DNA of 64,000 bases from Paenibacillus tarimensis (GTDB taxonomy: Bacteria; Bacillota; Bacilli; Paenibacillales; Paenibacillaceae): NCBI RefSeq assembly GCF_021532315.1, contig NZ_JAKGAO010000003.1, positions 1-64,000 on the forward strand, read 5' to 3'. Each line of letters begins with the position of its first letter. Position 1 is the first letter of the stretch. The notes beneath the pieces are model-generated. The model had not been told where the DNA came from, did not search any database, and worked only from the letters and a program-made list of their open reading frames with translations. This document shows positions 10,101 to 17,972 of this stretch, one piece after another. The position numbers and the translations under genes are program-made.

Positions 10101-10157
10101 AGAGCCCAGAAGCAAGGATATGGTTAGTGCAATGGATAAGTTGCGTTTGAAATTCAT
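7119..10157 (-). CDS. SLH-anchored PAP2-phosphatase paralog with autotransporter-type beta repeat and degenerate active site
   Basis: 1012 residues from the ATG at 10157, which has the same AGAGGAAG ribosome site as its paralog at 1344; an in-frame ATG at 10193 lies upstream of that site. In order: signal peptide 1-28; PAP2/class A phosphatase-like domain to about 430; an autotransporter-associated beta-strand repeat (GTGKLTKEGSGTLVLQG, TYSGGT); a Ser/Thr/Pro linker; a beta-rich domain; and three SLH repeats over the last 185 residues that would anchor it to the cell wall. The catalytic signature is altered. K202-x6 is followed by K209-P instead of Arg-Pro, and PSGR (Arg241) replaces PSGH, whereas SR-x5-His280-x3-Asp284 is intact. 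Loss of the general acid His and the phosphate-binding Arg suggests weak or no phosphatase activity and a structural or binding role (inference). Confidence 0.85.
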   Translation of the reverse strand: MNFKRNLSIALTISLLLGSFPGNPASAAGTAASGSVSSSANVALPPKPAWGHFVDTYKNNITANSTVESNPAIGVLSPFLELWKPGDTWESGVKLNGSVLDANIQKAVEIAANRTPADEEMAYYDDRRKQNYGLAEGLGSLTDVYRAKAGVTTTILNIPADAGKVLYNDEGVNPGDPESELGKMVSLVKTLEGKYSSTSPAKSFYSYAKPFRWTSTDIVVPTLLSSLSEKPEKDGGFPSGRVNIAYLGAFAMAYAVPERYQEMLVKASEIGESRIRAGVHSPLDIMGGRVLGTALAAATLADPANASLKEAAYKQARANLLTETGTAEDRFSDYEKNKAAYMERLTYGFGPIKPANKPMVVPKGAEVLLETRLPYLDDQQRRAVLATTGLPSGYPALDDPEGWGRLNLFAAADGYGAFNSDVTVTMDARKGSFHALDRWRNDISGTGKLTKEGSGTLVLQGSNTYSGGTLLKAGKLMGESATAFGTGNVTVQGGTLIEQVDGKLSIGGSYLQAEGTTLELNVGRADDVIEVKGAVKADGKLHVNFTDHYVPAEGSVITILTHGKGRRTGQFDSVTTTGLPKQYKVKVSYQDDRIQLVMNGTNNTPSPATPADNTPPSTSIQQKASISIAAETDSNGRAAAELQASLLNDLLGKVDALTGANGTAEIKIEAAVKANVIELALTKEAVSKLAGSKAAYVVIASHAGSMTLNKAVLNNLGNASGDTIRIKMAAASTAAYPADAKLLISTRPALEFTIQSGADAITSFGGSSIKIGIPYQPVQGEDSSTLVISYVDSNGKLHIIPQSDYNQRDGQLYVVTDHPGTYAVSYNKTSFSDTSAHWAGSNIIYLAARGIVSGSGDGKFTPNANITRAEFAKMLAGLVNADVSDYSGSTFTDVKAGSWFMPYVAWAAENEIVKGGANNQFRPYDRISREEMCVMLARLASMSGYTLPAGAGAASFADQQRISAWAVDAVRDLYAAGIISGKGNQQFDPQGGATRAEAAKMLTVLLQGMVKQ

Positions 10158-10277
10158 GTTCAGATAGCTTCCTCTCTGTTCGTTTGTCTTCATAACGGGA
10201 ACTTGCGGCAGCTTCCTTCTCCAGCCCCAATGCTCCGTTTTGTATCATTGTATTATAGTCTAACATGCGGGCCAAAA

Positions 10278-10318
10278 CGCCTCAATACAGCAAGAGCGGG
10301 AGCTTACAAAAATCATAC
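10278..10318 (-). promoter_or_regulatory. Second copy of the bipartite upstream element
   Basis: The minus strand reads GTATGATTTTTGTA, 17 bases, then TATTGAGGCG, matching the element at 2818-2858 in both blocks and in spacing. It ends about 120 bp before the SLH-phosphatase ATG at 10157. A TATAAT on the same strand lies closer to the gene, near 10254-10259, but has no good -35 partner. Confidence 0.5.
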
Positions 10319-10425
10319 TTTCTGCATGGTGTTTTGTCGTATAATGCTAACTAACTGGTACAAAATGACTATTAGGATAATGAGATAGCGGAAGATGGAT
10401 CTATGCCGTAAAGAGCCTGTTCATT

Positions 10426-11583
10426 CTATTCCGGCTGCTCAGGCGTTTGAATGGGTGTATGAGAAGGAGGGGGTGGGCTATAGTCACTCTGCCGAACGGT
10501 GAGCAGATGGCCGGTATAGTTCCAGGATACGGTCTGGTCTGTTGTGGCGGCGGTACCGAAGTAGAAATCACCGCCGATTTCCTCGAAGGACATGGCGTAG
10601 GTCTCATATTTAAATCGGAATAGCTCCTGCCACTCGGTAAAGTCGGTTGTCTTGTATACGAGCATGGTATAGTAGCGGTCAGGGTATTTGACGTAGGTTA
10701 GAATATACGTGGCATCTGGGCGAGTCAGAATATCTACGGGAACAGCGCCCAATTGCGGGAAAGTGATTTTGCTTGCTTCATTGATCCCGGTCGCCAGAAA
10801 AATACCCTGAGGGTCAATCTGATGATCATTATAGGGTTCTCCAGCAATGTACATCATCCCTGCGGTTACCTGTGTAATCCGGTCCATCTTGGTGAACGGC
10901 CAATAATTAAACCGGAAATTCGGGAACATCAGTTCACCATATACCCGAACGGAGGCCGTGTTTAAATACGGCGAGATCTCCAGTACATTCTGATACGCAT
11001 GTCCTGCTACGAGCAGTCCGGCTGCGTATAAGTTTCCGCCGAGAATAAACAGGGAATAGGCACGGTTGCCGTAGCTGTCGATGGTGCCAAGGATGCGCCA
11101 GGTCAATCCGTTATCCTCAGAGACGACAACGGTAGGCTGGTTACCTGTCCCAAGTGCAGCAAACAGTTTGTTCTCATAGATGATCATATCGTAAACATGA
11201 GCGGCGCCTGGTATTGTCTGATATTTAAACCACCTGTTGTTCTCAAGTCTGTAGAAGCTTCCGGTATACCCCGGTTCCCTAGCATCATGTCCCGGAATAA
11301 CGAGATTGCCGTCAAGTATTAGAAATTTATCAATCTGCTGCTCATCGGCGACATTTCGAATCTGGCCGCTGAGCTTGTTAATTATAGTGTTAGCGGTGAA
11401 AAAGCGATTCTCCGCGGGTACATATCCGATAATGCTGCATGGACCGGCATTTGGCATAGGGAACGAATTGGAGCTGTTGCCATGTCCGATGTACAGGCGA
11501 TTCTCAAAAGCTTGTAAATCCCATACATTCGCAGCGTAACCTATCTTGGGCGTTCGTTTGCCGAGAAAATTAGCTTCTATCAT
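10426..11583 (-). CDS. Uncharacterised propeller-like protein
   Basis: 385 residues with an AAAGGAGG ribosome site ten bases before the ATG. I do not recognise the family. Repeated blocks of the type YENKLFAALG, LGGNLYAAG, GGDFYFGT and a SEDNGLTW motif (an Asp-box-like SxDxGxTW) suggest a beta-propeller of the sialidase or BNR-repeat kind. There is no signal peptide or membrane segment, so the protein seems cytoplasmic or exported by an unusual route. The C-terminal 20 residues are a Pro/Ser/Thr/Gln-rich disordered tail. The gene stands alone: it is transcribed toward the SLH-phosphatase gene, but 268 bp separate them. No enzyme motif was found. Confidence 0.7.
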   Translation of the reverse strand: MIEANFLGKRTPKIGYAANVWDLQAFENRLYIGHGNSSNSFPMPNAGPCSIIGYVPAENRFFTANTIINKLSGQIRNVADEQQIDKFLILDGNLVIPGHDAREPGYTGSFYRLENNRWFKYQTIPGAAHVYDMIIYENKLFAALGTGNQPTVVVSEDNGLTWRILGTIDSYGNRAYSLFILGGNLYAAGLLVAGHAYQNVLEISPYLNTASVRVYGELMFPNFRFNYWPFTKMDRITQVTAGMMYIAGEPYNDHQIDPQGIFLATGINEASKITFPQLGAVPVDILTRPDATYILTYVKYPDRYYTMLVYKTTDFTEWQELFRFKYETYAMSFEEIGGDFYFGTAATTDQTVSWNYTGHLLTVRQSDYSPPPPSHTPIQTPEQPE

Positions 11584-11944
11584 CGTTTAAATGCCTCCTT
11601 TCTGTAATTGTGAAGAGAAGGGTTGTCTTGGTTTCATCCTATGCCACCTAACGGGTATTGGTTTGGATTTTATGGAATAGTAAGATTGTGGCGGTTTAAG
11701 CAACCGTGGTTCTGCCCTTTTCTGAGCAGCAAGTCAATCAAGCAGAAAATCTGCTTGGCAGGGTTTGGGATTCTGCCGATTATTTCTCCGAAAAGGAATT
11801 AGGCAGAGCTCACACCTACAAGCACGAATATTTTTCAATTTTCCTGCCAATTATTCTATGGTATGATAAGTTCTATAAGTTCTATTAACGTTAATTGATT
11901 AACCGTATTAAAAACTATAACATTCGTATGATGGAGGAAGATGC
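11584..11944. other. Intergenic region between divergent genes
   Basis: These 361 bp hold the ribosome site of the minus-strand propeller gene at the left and repeats next to the sugar-kinase start at the right. A 60-codon frame at 11706-11888 has no ribosome site and no recognisable product. Nothing else was seen. Confidence 0.5.
11867..11895 (+). promoter_or_regulatory. Candidate operator of the FGGY kinase gene
   Basis: Two abutting direct repeats TAAGTTCTA (11867-11875 and 11876-11884) run into a perfect 12-bp palindrome ATTAACGTTAAT (11884-11895). The array lies 50-78 bp before the kinase ATG, where a repressor or activator would be expected. The central CG of the palindrome recalls LacI-family sites, but no cognate regulator is encoded nearby. 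Confidence 0.4.
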
Positions 11945-13543
11945 ATGAGTTTTGATGTGAAAGAAGCCATCCAAAGCGGCAAGACAGTACTGGGGATTGA
12001 ACTTGGTTCTACCCGGATTAAAGCGGTTCTTATTGGTGAAGATCACACCGCAATCGCTTCCGGCAGCCATGACTGGGAAAACAGCTATGTGAACAATATC
12101 TGGACCTATAGCCTTGAAGACATTTGGAAGGGCATTCAAGACAGCTACCAGAAGATGGCCAGCGATGTGAAGCAGCAGTATGGCGTTACGCTGCAATCTA
12201 TCGGCGCAATCGGCTTCAGCGGCATGATGCATGGTTATATGGCTTTTGACAAAGCCGGTGAGCTGCTGGTTCCTTTCCGCACATGGAGAAACAATATTAC
12301 TGAGCAAGCTTCCGAGGAATTGACGGAGCTGTTCAACTACCACATCCCTCAGCGCTGGAGCATTGCACATCTTTACCAGGCGATTCTGAACGGGGAAGAG
12401 CATGTTGCGAACATCAGCTTCCAGACCACCTTGGCAGGATATATCCACTGGAAACTGACCGGCCAAAAGGTTTTGGGTGTCGGCGAAGCATCCGGTGTAT
12501 TCCCGATTGATATTCATACGAAATCCTATAACGCTGCAATGATTAAGCAATTCAACGAATTAATTGCCTCCAAGAATCTCCCTTGGAAGCTTGAGGATAT
12601 TCTTCCTGCCGTTCTGTCCGCTGGTGAAAACGCTGGCAGTCTTACGGAAGAAGGAGCAAGGCTGCTGGATGTTTCCGGAGAGCTCAAGGCCGGTATCCCG
12701 CTTTGCCCGCCTGAAGGCGATGCAGGAACGGGTATGGTTGCAACGAACAGCATAGCGAAGCGTACCGGTAATGTATCGGCCGGCACCTCCGTATTTGCAA
12801 TGGTTGTCCTGGAGAAGGAATTGTCCAAGGCTTACGGTGAGATCGACCTCGTGACAACACCTACCGGCAACCTGGTGGCTATGGCACATTCCAACAACTG
12901 CTCCTCTGACCTGAACGCGTGGGTTGGCTTGTTCGAGGAATTTGGCAAGGCTATGGGCCTGAATGTAGATATGAACACGCTCTATGGAACACTATACAAC
13001 CTGGCGCTTCAGGGCGATCCGGATTGCGGCGGCTTGCTGGCATACGGCTATCTCTCGGGCGAGCATATGACTCATTTTGAGGAAGGGCGGCCGCTGTTTG
13101 TTCGCTCCTCCGACAGCAACTTTAATCTGGCAAACTTTATGCGAGTCCACTTGTCTACCGCACTCGGCGCGCTGAAGATCGGCATGGATATTCTGCTCAA
13201 GCAGGAGAATGTCAAGCTGGACGAAATTCTCGGTCACGGCGGCTTGTTTAAGACCAAGGGTGTAGGACAGCGCATCATGGCTGCTGCGCTTAATGTTCCG
13301 GTTTCCGTTATGGAAACGGCGGGAGAGGGCGGTGCATGGGGCATTGCCCTGCTGGCATCCTATATGATCAACAAGTCCGGCAATGAAACGCTGGAAGAGT
13401 ATCTGAACGAAAAGGTATTCGCCGGCCAGACCGGTGAGACCATCGCTCCTGAGCCGAAGGATGTAGAAGGCTTTGAAGTATTCATGGACCGCTATAAGAG
13501 AGGACTTGCGATCGAGAGAGCAGCGGTCGATCATCTGAAGTAA
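11945..13543 (+). CDS. FGGY-family carbohydrate kinase (xylulokinase/AraK-like)
   Basis: 532 residues. The ATG at 11945 follows GGAGGAAG by suitable spacing; an out-of-frame ATG at 11941 is ignored. N-terminal [14 protein letters not shown] is the FGGY/ASKHA phosphate-1 motif, [10 protein letters not shown] the substrate-side segment, and [12 protein letters not shown] plus the C-terminal GGAWGIALL region complete the ATP-binding duplicated fold. The family phosphorylates sugars such as xylulose, ribulose or fuculose with ATP in the cytosol. The beginning resembles from memory the AraK-type ribulokinases of clostridia more than classical XylB or AraB, but this is not certain. It is a single-gene unit ending in a strong terminator. 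No isomerase or epimerase is adjacent, so the pathway cannot be fixed. Confidence 0.8.
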   Translation: MSFDVKEAIQSGKTVLGIELGSTRIKAVLIGEDHTAIASGSHDWENSYVNNIWTYSLEDIWKGIQDSYQKMASDVKQQYGVTLQSIGAIGFSGMMHGYMAFDKAGELLVPFRTWRNNITEQASEELTELFNYHIPQRWSIAHLYQAILNGEEHVANISFQTTLAGYIHWKLTGQKVLGVGEASGVFPIDIHTKSYNAAMIKQFNELIASKNLPWKLEDILPAVLSAGENAGSLTEEGARLLDVSGELKAGIPLCPPEGDAGTGMVATNSIAKRTGNVSAGTSVFAMVVLEKELSKAYGEIDLVTTPTGNLVAMAHSNNCSSDLNAWVGLFEEFGKAMGLNVDMNTLYGTLYNLALQGDPDCGGLLAYGYLSGEHMTHFEEGRPLFVRSSDSNFNLANFMRVHLSTALGALKIGMDILLKQENVKLDEILGHGGLFKTKGVGQRIMAAALNVPVSVMETAGEGGAWGIALLASYMINKSGNETLEEYLNEKVFAGQTGETIAPEPKDVEGFEVFMDRYKRGLAIERAAVDHLK

Positions 13544-13606
13544 GACCATGGCTAACGGATAAGAACGAATTCAGGAAGCGCTCCATAACCGGAAATTTAC
13601 AAGTAA

Positions 13607-13638
13607 GACCACTGTCTGCGGACAGTGGTCTTTTTTTT
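13607..13638 (+). terminator. Terminator of the FGGY kinase gene
   Basis: A perfect 10-bp stem GACCACTGTC/GACAGTGGTC with loop TGCG is followed by eight T residues. Confidence 0.95.
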
Positions 13639-13878
13639 AGTTTGAGCTTCTTCTTTGTGCAGCATGCACGATCATACCTCGGCAGTGGTTTGTTTCGTAT
13701 GGTATTCACTTGGGGCGGAATTTAGAAGCGATAGACCTTCCCGCGTCATTAAGAGGTCTGCAAAGCCGCAATCGCCCTCATAAAGCAGCACCTCCCCAGC
13801 ACAAAGCGCAGGCGTCCTAGGAAGGCCGCCTGCTTGCCACTGCGCCATACGTAGACGCTTATCATTATCAGTCTTTAT
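13639..13878. other. Intergenic region, no convincing gene
   Basis: The region 13544-13878 (335 bp) contains the kinase terminator and then about 240 bp with no supported gene. A 58-codon minus-strand frame (13672-13848) lacks a ribosome site. Confidence 0.4.
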
Positions 13879-14328
13879 TCAGCTTAGCTGCACAAGCATA
13901 TTAATATGCGGGATGCCGTCTTCGAGGTACGGCTCGGAGGTTGTCTTGAAGCCGAAGGATTGATAGAAGCCCTCCAGATGTGCCTGCGCCGATATGCGTA
14001 CCGCCTGTTCATTCAGTTCATGGCGGACATAATGAAGTGCCTTCCCGACCAGCTCTGAGGCGATTCCCTTCTTCCTATACTGCTCTGCTACAAGGACTCT
14101 TCCGAGTGATGCCTCTGTGTACGAAATGCCAGCCGGCAGGATGCGAAGATAGGCGATGATGCGCCCGGTTTCGTCGGACTGGTACAGATGGTAGGATGCG
14201 AGATCCTTCCCGTCCACCTCTTGATATGGACAGTTCTGTTCCACGACGAATACCTTGGTCCTCTCCTGCAGGATATGGTACAGCTCTGATTTGGTCAGGT
14301 CGTCATAATGCTTGATTTTCCAGGTCAA
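13879..14328 (-). CDS. GNAT-family N-acetyltransferase, ElaA-like
   Basis: 149 residues, the usual length for ElaA-type GNAT proteins. N-terminal LYHILQERTKVFVVEQNCPY is characteristic of the group, and the acetyl-CoA-binding signature VAEQYRKKGIASELVGKAL (QxxGxA variant) lies mid-protein. The start codon is TTG (complement of 14326-14328), since no ATG is available in frame; an AAGAAGGGAAG site lies about 14 bases upstream. It would transfer an acetyl group from acetyl-CoA to an unknown amine in the cytosol. It is transcribed toward the kinase and away from the sensor-AraC gene. Confidence 0.8.
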   Translation of the reverse strand: MTWKIKHYDDLTKSELYHILQERTKVFVVEQNCPYQEVDGKDLASYHLYQSDETGRIIAYLRILPAGISYTEASLGRVLVAEQYRKKGIASELVGKALHYVRHELNEQAVRISAQAHLEGFYQSFGFKTTSEPYLEDGIPHINMLVQLS

Positions 14329-14471
14329 CGTGTATCACTACTTCCCTTCTTGTAAGCTTCTACCTACCGATGATGATACCTGAAAAACACATGAATCAAA
14401 AGACTGCAGGTCTCTATATTCCCATTAATATACTAAGTAAGCAATTCCATTGGTAGATATAGGGCGGATGA

Positions 14472-14480
14472 TGCTATACT
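14472..14480 (+). promoter_or_regulatory. Extended -10 promoter of the pectin-locus regulator
   Basis: TGCTATACT is an extended -10 element 40 bp before the start at 14521. TTGGTA at 14450-14455 is a possible but distant -35. Confidence 0.5.
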
Positions 14481-14520
14481 AAATCTGTGTCTTACAAAAA
14501 CATTCACAGGGAGCCAGATG

Positions 14521-16770
14521 ATGAAGAAAAGCAAAACCTTCTACAATATGTTCATTCCTATCCTCCTTCTCAGTATGGTGCTTGTATTCAGCTTTGGCAG
14601 CTACATCTACTATGCCACGATCGGTTCGGTAGTTGAACGCATCAGTGACAGCCAGAAGGGCTTGATTACACAGATCCGGAATACGATGGAGCAGAAGATA
14701 CAATCGATAGAATACGCCTTCAACACATACAGCACCACCAAATCCTTCAGGGACGTGATTCAGAGTCCTATGACGGCGGACAATTTTGAAGCTTACCGGG
14801 AGCTTAATACCCAGCTGAACTACATAGCCAGCATGAGCCTGGAGGGCATTCAGTATTCCCTGATCAGCCTTGAGGAGAACTGGAGCATCCGCAACGGATC
14901 ACTGTCACGGCTGACGGAAGAGGAACAGAGAGAGATATACCGCAGCTATATTGAGGATGATAAGGAGGGACTGTTGTGGATGAAAACGGATCACGGCCTC
15001 CGTTTTGTGCAAGCGCTTCCCATGTACTCAAAGGTGAAAAAGGCACTGGCTATGTCAGATATATCGCGCCAGACGCTGGATCGTACCCTGCACACGAAGC
15101 CGGACGCCTCCGTCTTCATCCTGAACAAGCAGGGGGAGCTGCTCTATGCCGCAAGCAGCGGCGGTGATGCTCTCTCGCATGGCCAAATCCGGCAGATTAG
15201 CGAGCGGGCTGCAGAAGCCGGAATGCCGCAAACCGGGGAATTGGAGCTGCAGGGGGAGGAAGCCGGAACGGTTACCGCCATTTATGCCAAGTCCGCCTAT
15301 AACAACTGGATTTATGTCACGCTGCTGGATGAGCAGGAGGTGAGCGGGGCATTAGCCGCGACTCGCATCGGCTTGGTCGTAATGGGCGTTGTCATTATGC
15401 TGCTGATTGTCATTGCCGCCTATGTTCTGTCTCTCTATCTCGCCAAGCCACTGCGCAAAATTCAGAGCAGGCTGGCCGGTAGCGAGGAGCCGATGCAGAA
15501 GGATGAGGTGGACTGGATTATCCGGTCGATCGATTCGATCGTGACGGAGAAGGAAAGTCTGGAGAACCTGATGGAGCTGGAAAAGCCCAAGCTGGAGACC
15601 CAGTTTATGCTGAATCTGCTGCATAACCGGCTTAACCGGGCAGAAGCGGAGCGAAGCATGGAGAGGTTCGGTTATGCGGCTGGTGAGGATACCTTGTTCG
15701 CCGTTATGCTCTTTCAGCTGGACAGCTATGGAGACAGGCAGCCTTCGGATAAGGATGTGCTGCTGCTTACGGTCAATAAGCTGGTGCAGGAGATGGTGCC
15801 GCCATCCGGAAGAATGCTTCCTGTGGTGCTGAATGAGAGGACACAGGCGACTGTACTGATTTTCACGAAGGATAGTGCGCACCATGCTCAGAAGCAGATC
15901 CTTCAGTATGCCAAGGCTGTAATCAAGGCAACGCGCGAGAGCTGGAAGTTCTCTGTCAGCGCAGGCATCAGCAGCTTGTACGGCGATATTCTAAGCAGTA
16001 AGGAAGCCTGTGAAATGAGCCTCCAAGCCCTGCACCAGAGGCTGAAGCTTGGCAAGGAATCGGTCATATTCTTCGATGACATTTCGACCGACATGCAGGG
16101 ACCGGTGCTGATGCATTATCCCGCAGAGCTGGAGGCGAAGCTGTTTGATGCGATCAGGCTGGGAGACGAGCAGGAGATATCACGCTACCTGTATCCCATG
16201 CTCGCCAATATGATGAAGCACAGCAGGCATCCGGTAAACCTGGAGGTGAACCTGATCCGCTTCGTGAACAACCTGATTCAGCTGGAGCAGCTAATCGGGG
16301 CGGAGGTGCTGCTTACACCGAATAACGCGGACCTGTACCACCGGCTGCTGAATACCCGTAACCCCGAGGAGATTGAGCGTATCCTTGTGGAAGAGGTCAT
16401 TCAGCCGATGGTCAGAACAATGAGAGAGCGAACCAACCAGCAGTTCCGGTCCATAGCGGACAAAATCGCGGCCATCGTCCGCACCGAATATGATCAGGAC
16501 CTGTCGCTCGATTCAATTAGCGACCGTCTTCATTATAGCCCGAACTATCTGAGCAGCATCTTCAAGAAGGAGTACGGCGTTACGTTCAGCGATTATGTGC
16601 TGAACTACCGGGTGGAGATGGCCAAGAAGTGGCTGGTCGAGACCGATATGACGATCAAGGATATCGCGGAGCGGCTGCGCTACCAGAATTCCCAGAACTT
16701 TATCCGGTCCTTCCGGAGGAAGGAATACGTGACTCCGGGCGAATACCGGAAGAAGATGAAGGCCGTGTGA
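14521..16770 (+). CDS. Membrane-sensor AraC-family regulator of the pectin-utilisation locus
   Basis: 749 residues from the second of two adjacent ATGs; the AGGGAG site fits 14521 better than 14518. Transmembrane segments are at about 10-33 and 283-306 and enclose a roughly 250-residue extracytoplasmic sensor. A cytoplasmic GGDEF-less linker follows. The C-terminal 105 residues are an AraC double HTH (LSLDSISDRLHYSPNYLSSIF; MTIKDIAERLRYQNSQNFIRSF). It is likely to sense pectin-derived oligogalacturonides or rhamnogalacturonan fragments and activate the neighbouring transporter and hydrolase genes (inference from context). It converges on the LplC-type permease gene with only 32 bp between the stops and no clear hairpin. 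Confidence 0.85.
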   Translation: MKKSKTFYNMFIPILLLSMVLVFSFGSYIYYATIGSVVERISDSQKGLITQIRNTMEQKIQSIEYAFNTYSTTKSFRDVIQSPMTADNFEAYRELNTQLNYIASMSLEGIQYSLISLEENWSIRNGSLSRLTEEEQREIYRSYIEDDKEGLLWMKTDHGLRFVQALPMYSKVKKALAMSDISRQTLDRTLHTKPDASVFILNKQGELLYAASSGGDALSHGQIRQISERAAEAGMPQTGELELQGEEAGTVTAIYAKSAYNNWIYVTLLDEQEVSGALAATRIGLVVMGVVIMLLIVIAAYVLSLYLAKPLRKIQSRLAGSEEPMQKDEVDWIIRSIDSIVTEKESLENLMELEKPKLETQFMLNLLHNRLNRAEAERSMERFGYAAGEDTLFAVMLFQLDSYGDRQPSDKDVLLLTVNKLVQEMVPPSGRMLPVVLNERTQATVLIFTKDSAHHAQKQILQYAKAVIKATRESWKFSVSAGISSLYGDILSSKEACEMSLQALHQRLKLGKESVIFFDDISTDMQGPVLMHYPAELEAKLFDAIRLGDEQEISRYLYPMLANMMKHSRHPVNLEVNLIRFVNNLIQLEQLIGAEVLLTPNNADLYHRLLNTRNPEEIERILVEEVIQPMVRTMRERTNQQFRSIADKIAAIVRTEYDQDLSLDSISDRLHYSPNYLSSIFKKEYGVTFSDYVLNYRVEMAKKWLVETDMTIKDIAERLRYQNSQNFIRSFRRKEYVTPGEYRKKMKAV

Positions 16771-16802
16771 GTGATGACGAGATGCTCCGCGATATTTTGA
16801 TA

Positions 16803-17687
16803 CTAGCCTTTAACAGCACCCAGCAGAGCGCCCTTCGTAAAATGCTTCTGGACGAATGGGTAGGCGATCAGCATCGGCATCGTGGCGACCACGATCACGG
16901 CCATCTTGATGGTTTGCGCTGGCGGAACGACATCAACGGAATTGCTCTCTCCGGACATGCCGCTTGCGACAATGACAATCTGGCGGAGCAGCACCTGCAG
17001 CGGCCATTTGGCCGAATCGGTAAGGTACAGGATGGCAGTCATATATGTGTTCCAGTAGGTTACAGCATAGAATAGGGACAGCGTGGCAATGGACGGGAGC
17101 GCGAGCGGCAGCATAATTTTCCACAAAATACCGAGATCGTTGGCTCCGTCTATCTTCGCCGATTCCTCCAGACTGTCCGGCAGGGCCTGGAAGAAGTTCC
17201 GCATGATGATCAGGTTAAAGGCATTGATGGCCACGGGAATAATCAGCGACCAGTAGGAATCGATCAGCCCGACAGCCTTGACGACCAGGAAGGTCGGGAT
17301 CATGCCGCCGCTGAAGAGCATGGAGAACAGGACAAGAAAATTAATGAAGCTTCTTCCATACAGATACTTGCGTGATAAGCCGTAAGCCATCAGTGCCGTT
17401 AAAACCATGCTGACGAGCGTGCCCACCAGCGTCGTGCCAATCGAGACTCCGAGCCCCTTAAAGATGGTTGGCGTTGAGAAGATATAACGGTAAGCATCGA
17501 GGGAGAAGGTCGTCGGGAACAGGATGAATTTCTTCTCGACGATTTCCTGCGTGGAAGCGAATGAGCTGGCTATCACGTTCACGAAGGGCAGGAGGCAAGC
17601 GAGCGAGATAAGGAGCAGCAGCGTATAGTTGACGATATCAAAGATCCGGCTTCCGAGAGTTGCTTTCTTCAATACGGATGTTGTCAT
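16803..17687 (-). CDS. Carbohydrate ABC transporter permease, LplC/YtcP type
   Basis: 294 residues with about six membrane segments and the cytoplasmic EAA loop (EESAKIDGANDLGILWKIML) that docks the ATPase. It is the second permease half of a CUT1-type oligosaccharide importer; the typical C-terminal HFTKGALLGAVKG is intact. The ATG follows AGGAGGAAAC. In relatives this gene lies directly downstream of the LplB-type permease on the same strand. Here it is on the opposite strand, back to back with the partner at 17973, and they share a regulatory region with a cre-like site. No ATPase gene is present, as usual for systems that use a shared MsmX-type ATPase. Confidence 0.9.
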   Translation of the reverse strand: MTTSVLKKATLGSRIFDIVNYTLLLLISLACLLPFVNVIASSFASTQEIVEKKFILFPTTFSLDAYRYIFSTPTIFKGLGVSIGTTLVGTLVSMVLTALMAYGLSRKYLYGRSFINFLVLFSMLFSGGMIPTFLVVKAVGLIDSYWSLIIPVAINAFNLIIMRNFFQALPDSLEESAKIDGANDLGILWKIMLPLALPSIATLSLFYAVTYWNTYMTAILYLTDSAKWPLQVLLRQIVIVASGMSGESNSVDVVPPAQTIKMAVIVVATMPMLIAYPFVQKHFTKGALLGAVKG

Positions 17688-17704
17688 GGCATGTTTCCTC
17701 CTAA

Positions 17705-17718
17705 AGTAATCGTTTACA
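17705..17718. promoter_or_regulatory. cre-like operator between the divergent permease genes
   Basis: On the minus strand the site is TGTAAACGATTACT, which fits the catabolite-responsive element TGWNANCGNTNWCA at 13 of 14 positions. It sits 18 bp upstream of the LplC-type ATG and in the shared intergenic region. Carbon catabolite repression by CcpA of one or both permease units is the likely function. Confidence 0.6.
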
Positions 17719-17972
17719 TAACCACCTTAGCAAGCGGGAAGCGTTCCGTATATAATCATGTCCTATGGCATGCGTAAGTGGTCGAACAGGCAGGCAGAAG
17801 AGCAGAAGGCGGAGGATAATCCAGATCCCGGATGATAAGCATGAGCTACATGGACCCGCTTGTCCCGCCTGGCGTTCACGGCCGGCGATAGCAAATGATT
17901 ATATACGTAACGGCGGAACAGCGGGTAACCTTGCCTTGTAACCACAATGCCAAGCAAGGAGGTCGACAGCCC

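Noticed and set aside
11706-11888. 60-codon open frame before the FGGY kinase
   Set aside because: No ribosome site, no recognisable domain, and it overlaps the putative operator; probably chance.
13672-13848. 58-codon minus-strand frame between the kinase terminator and the GNAT gene
   Set aside because: It reads plausibly in amino acids but has no ribosome site or promoter, and a stop lies shortly upstream of its ATG; could be a remnant but unsupported.
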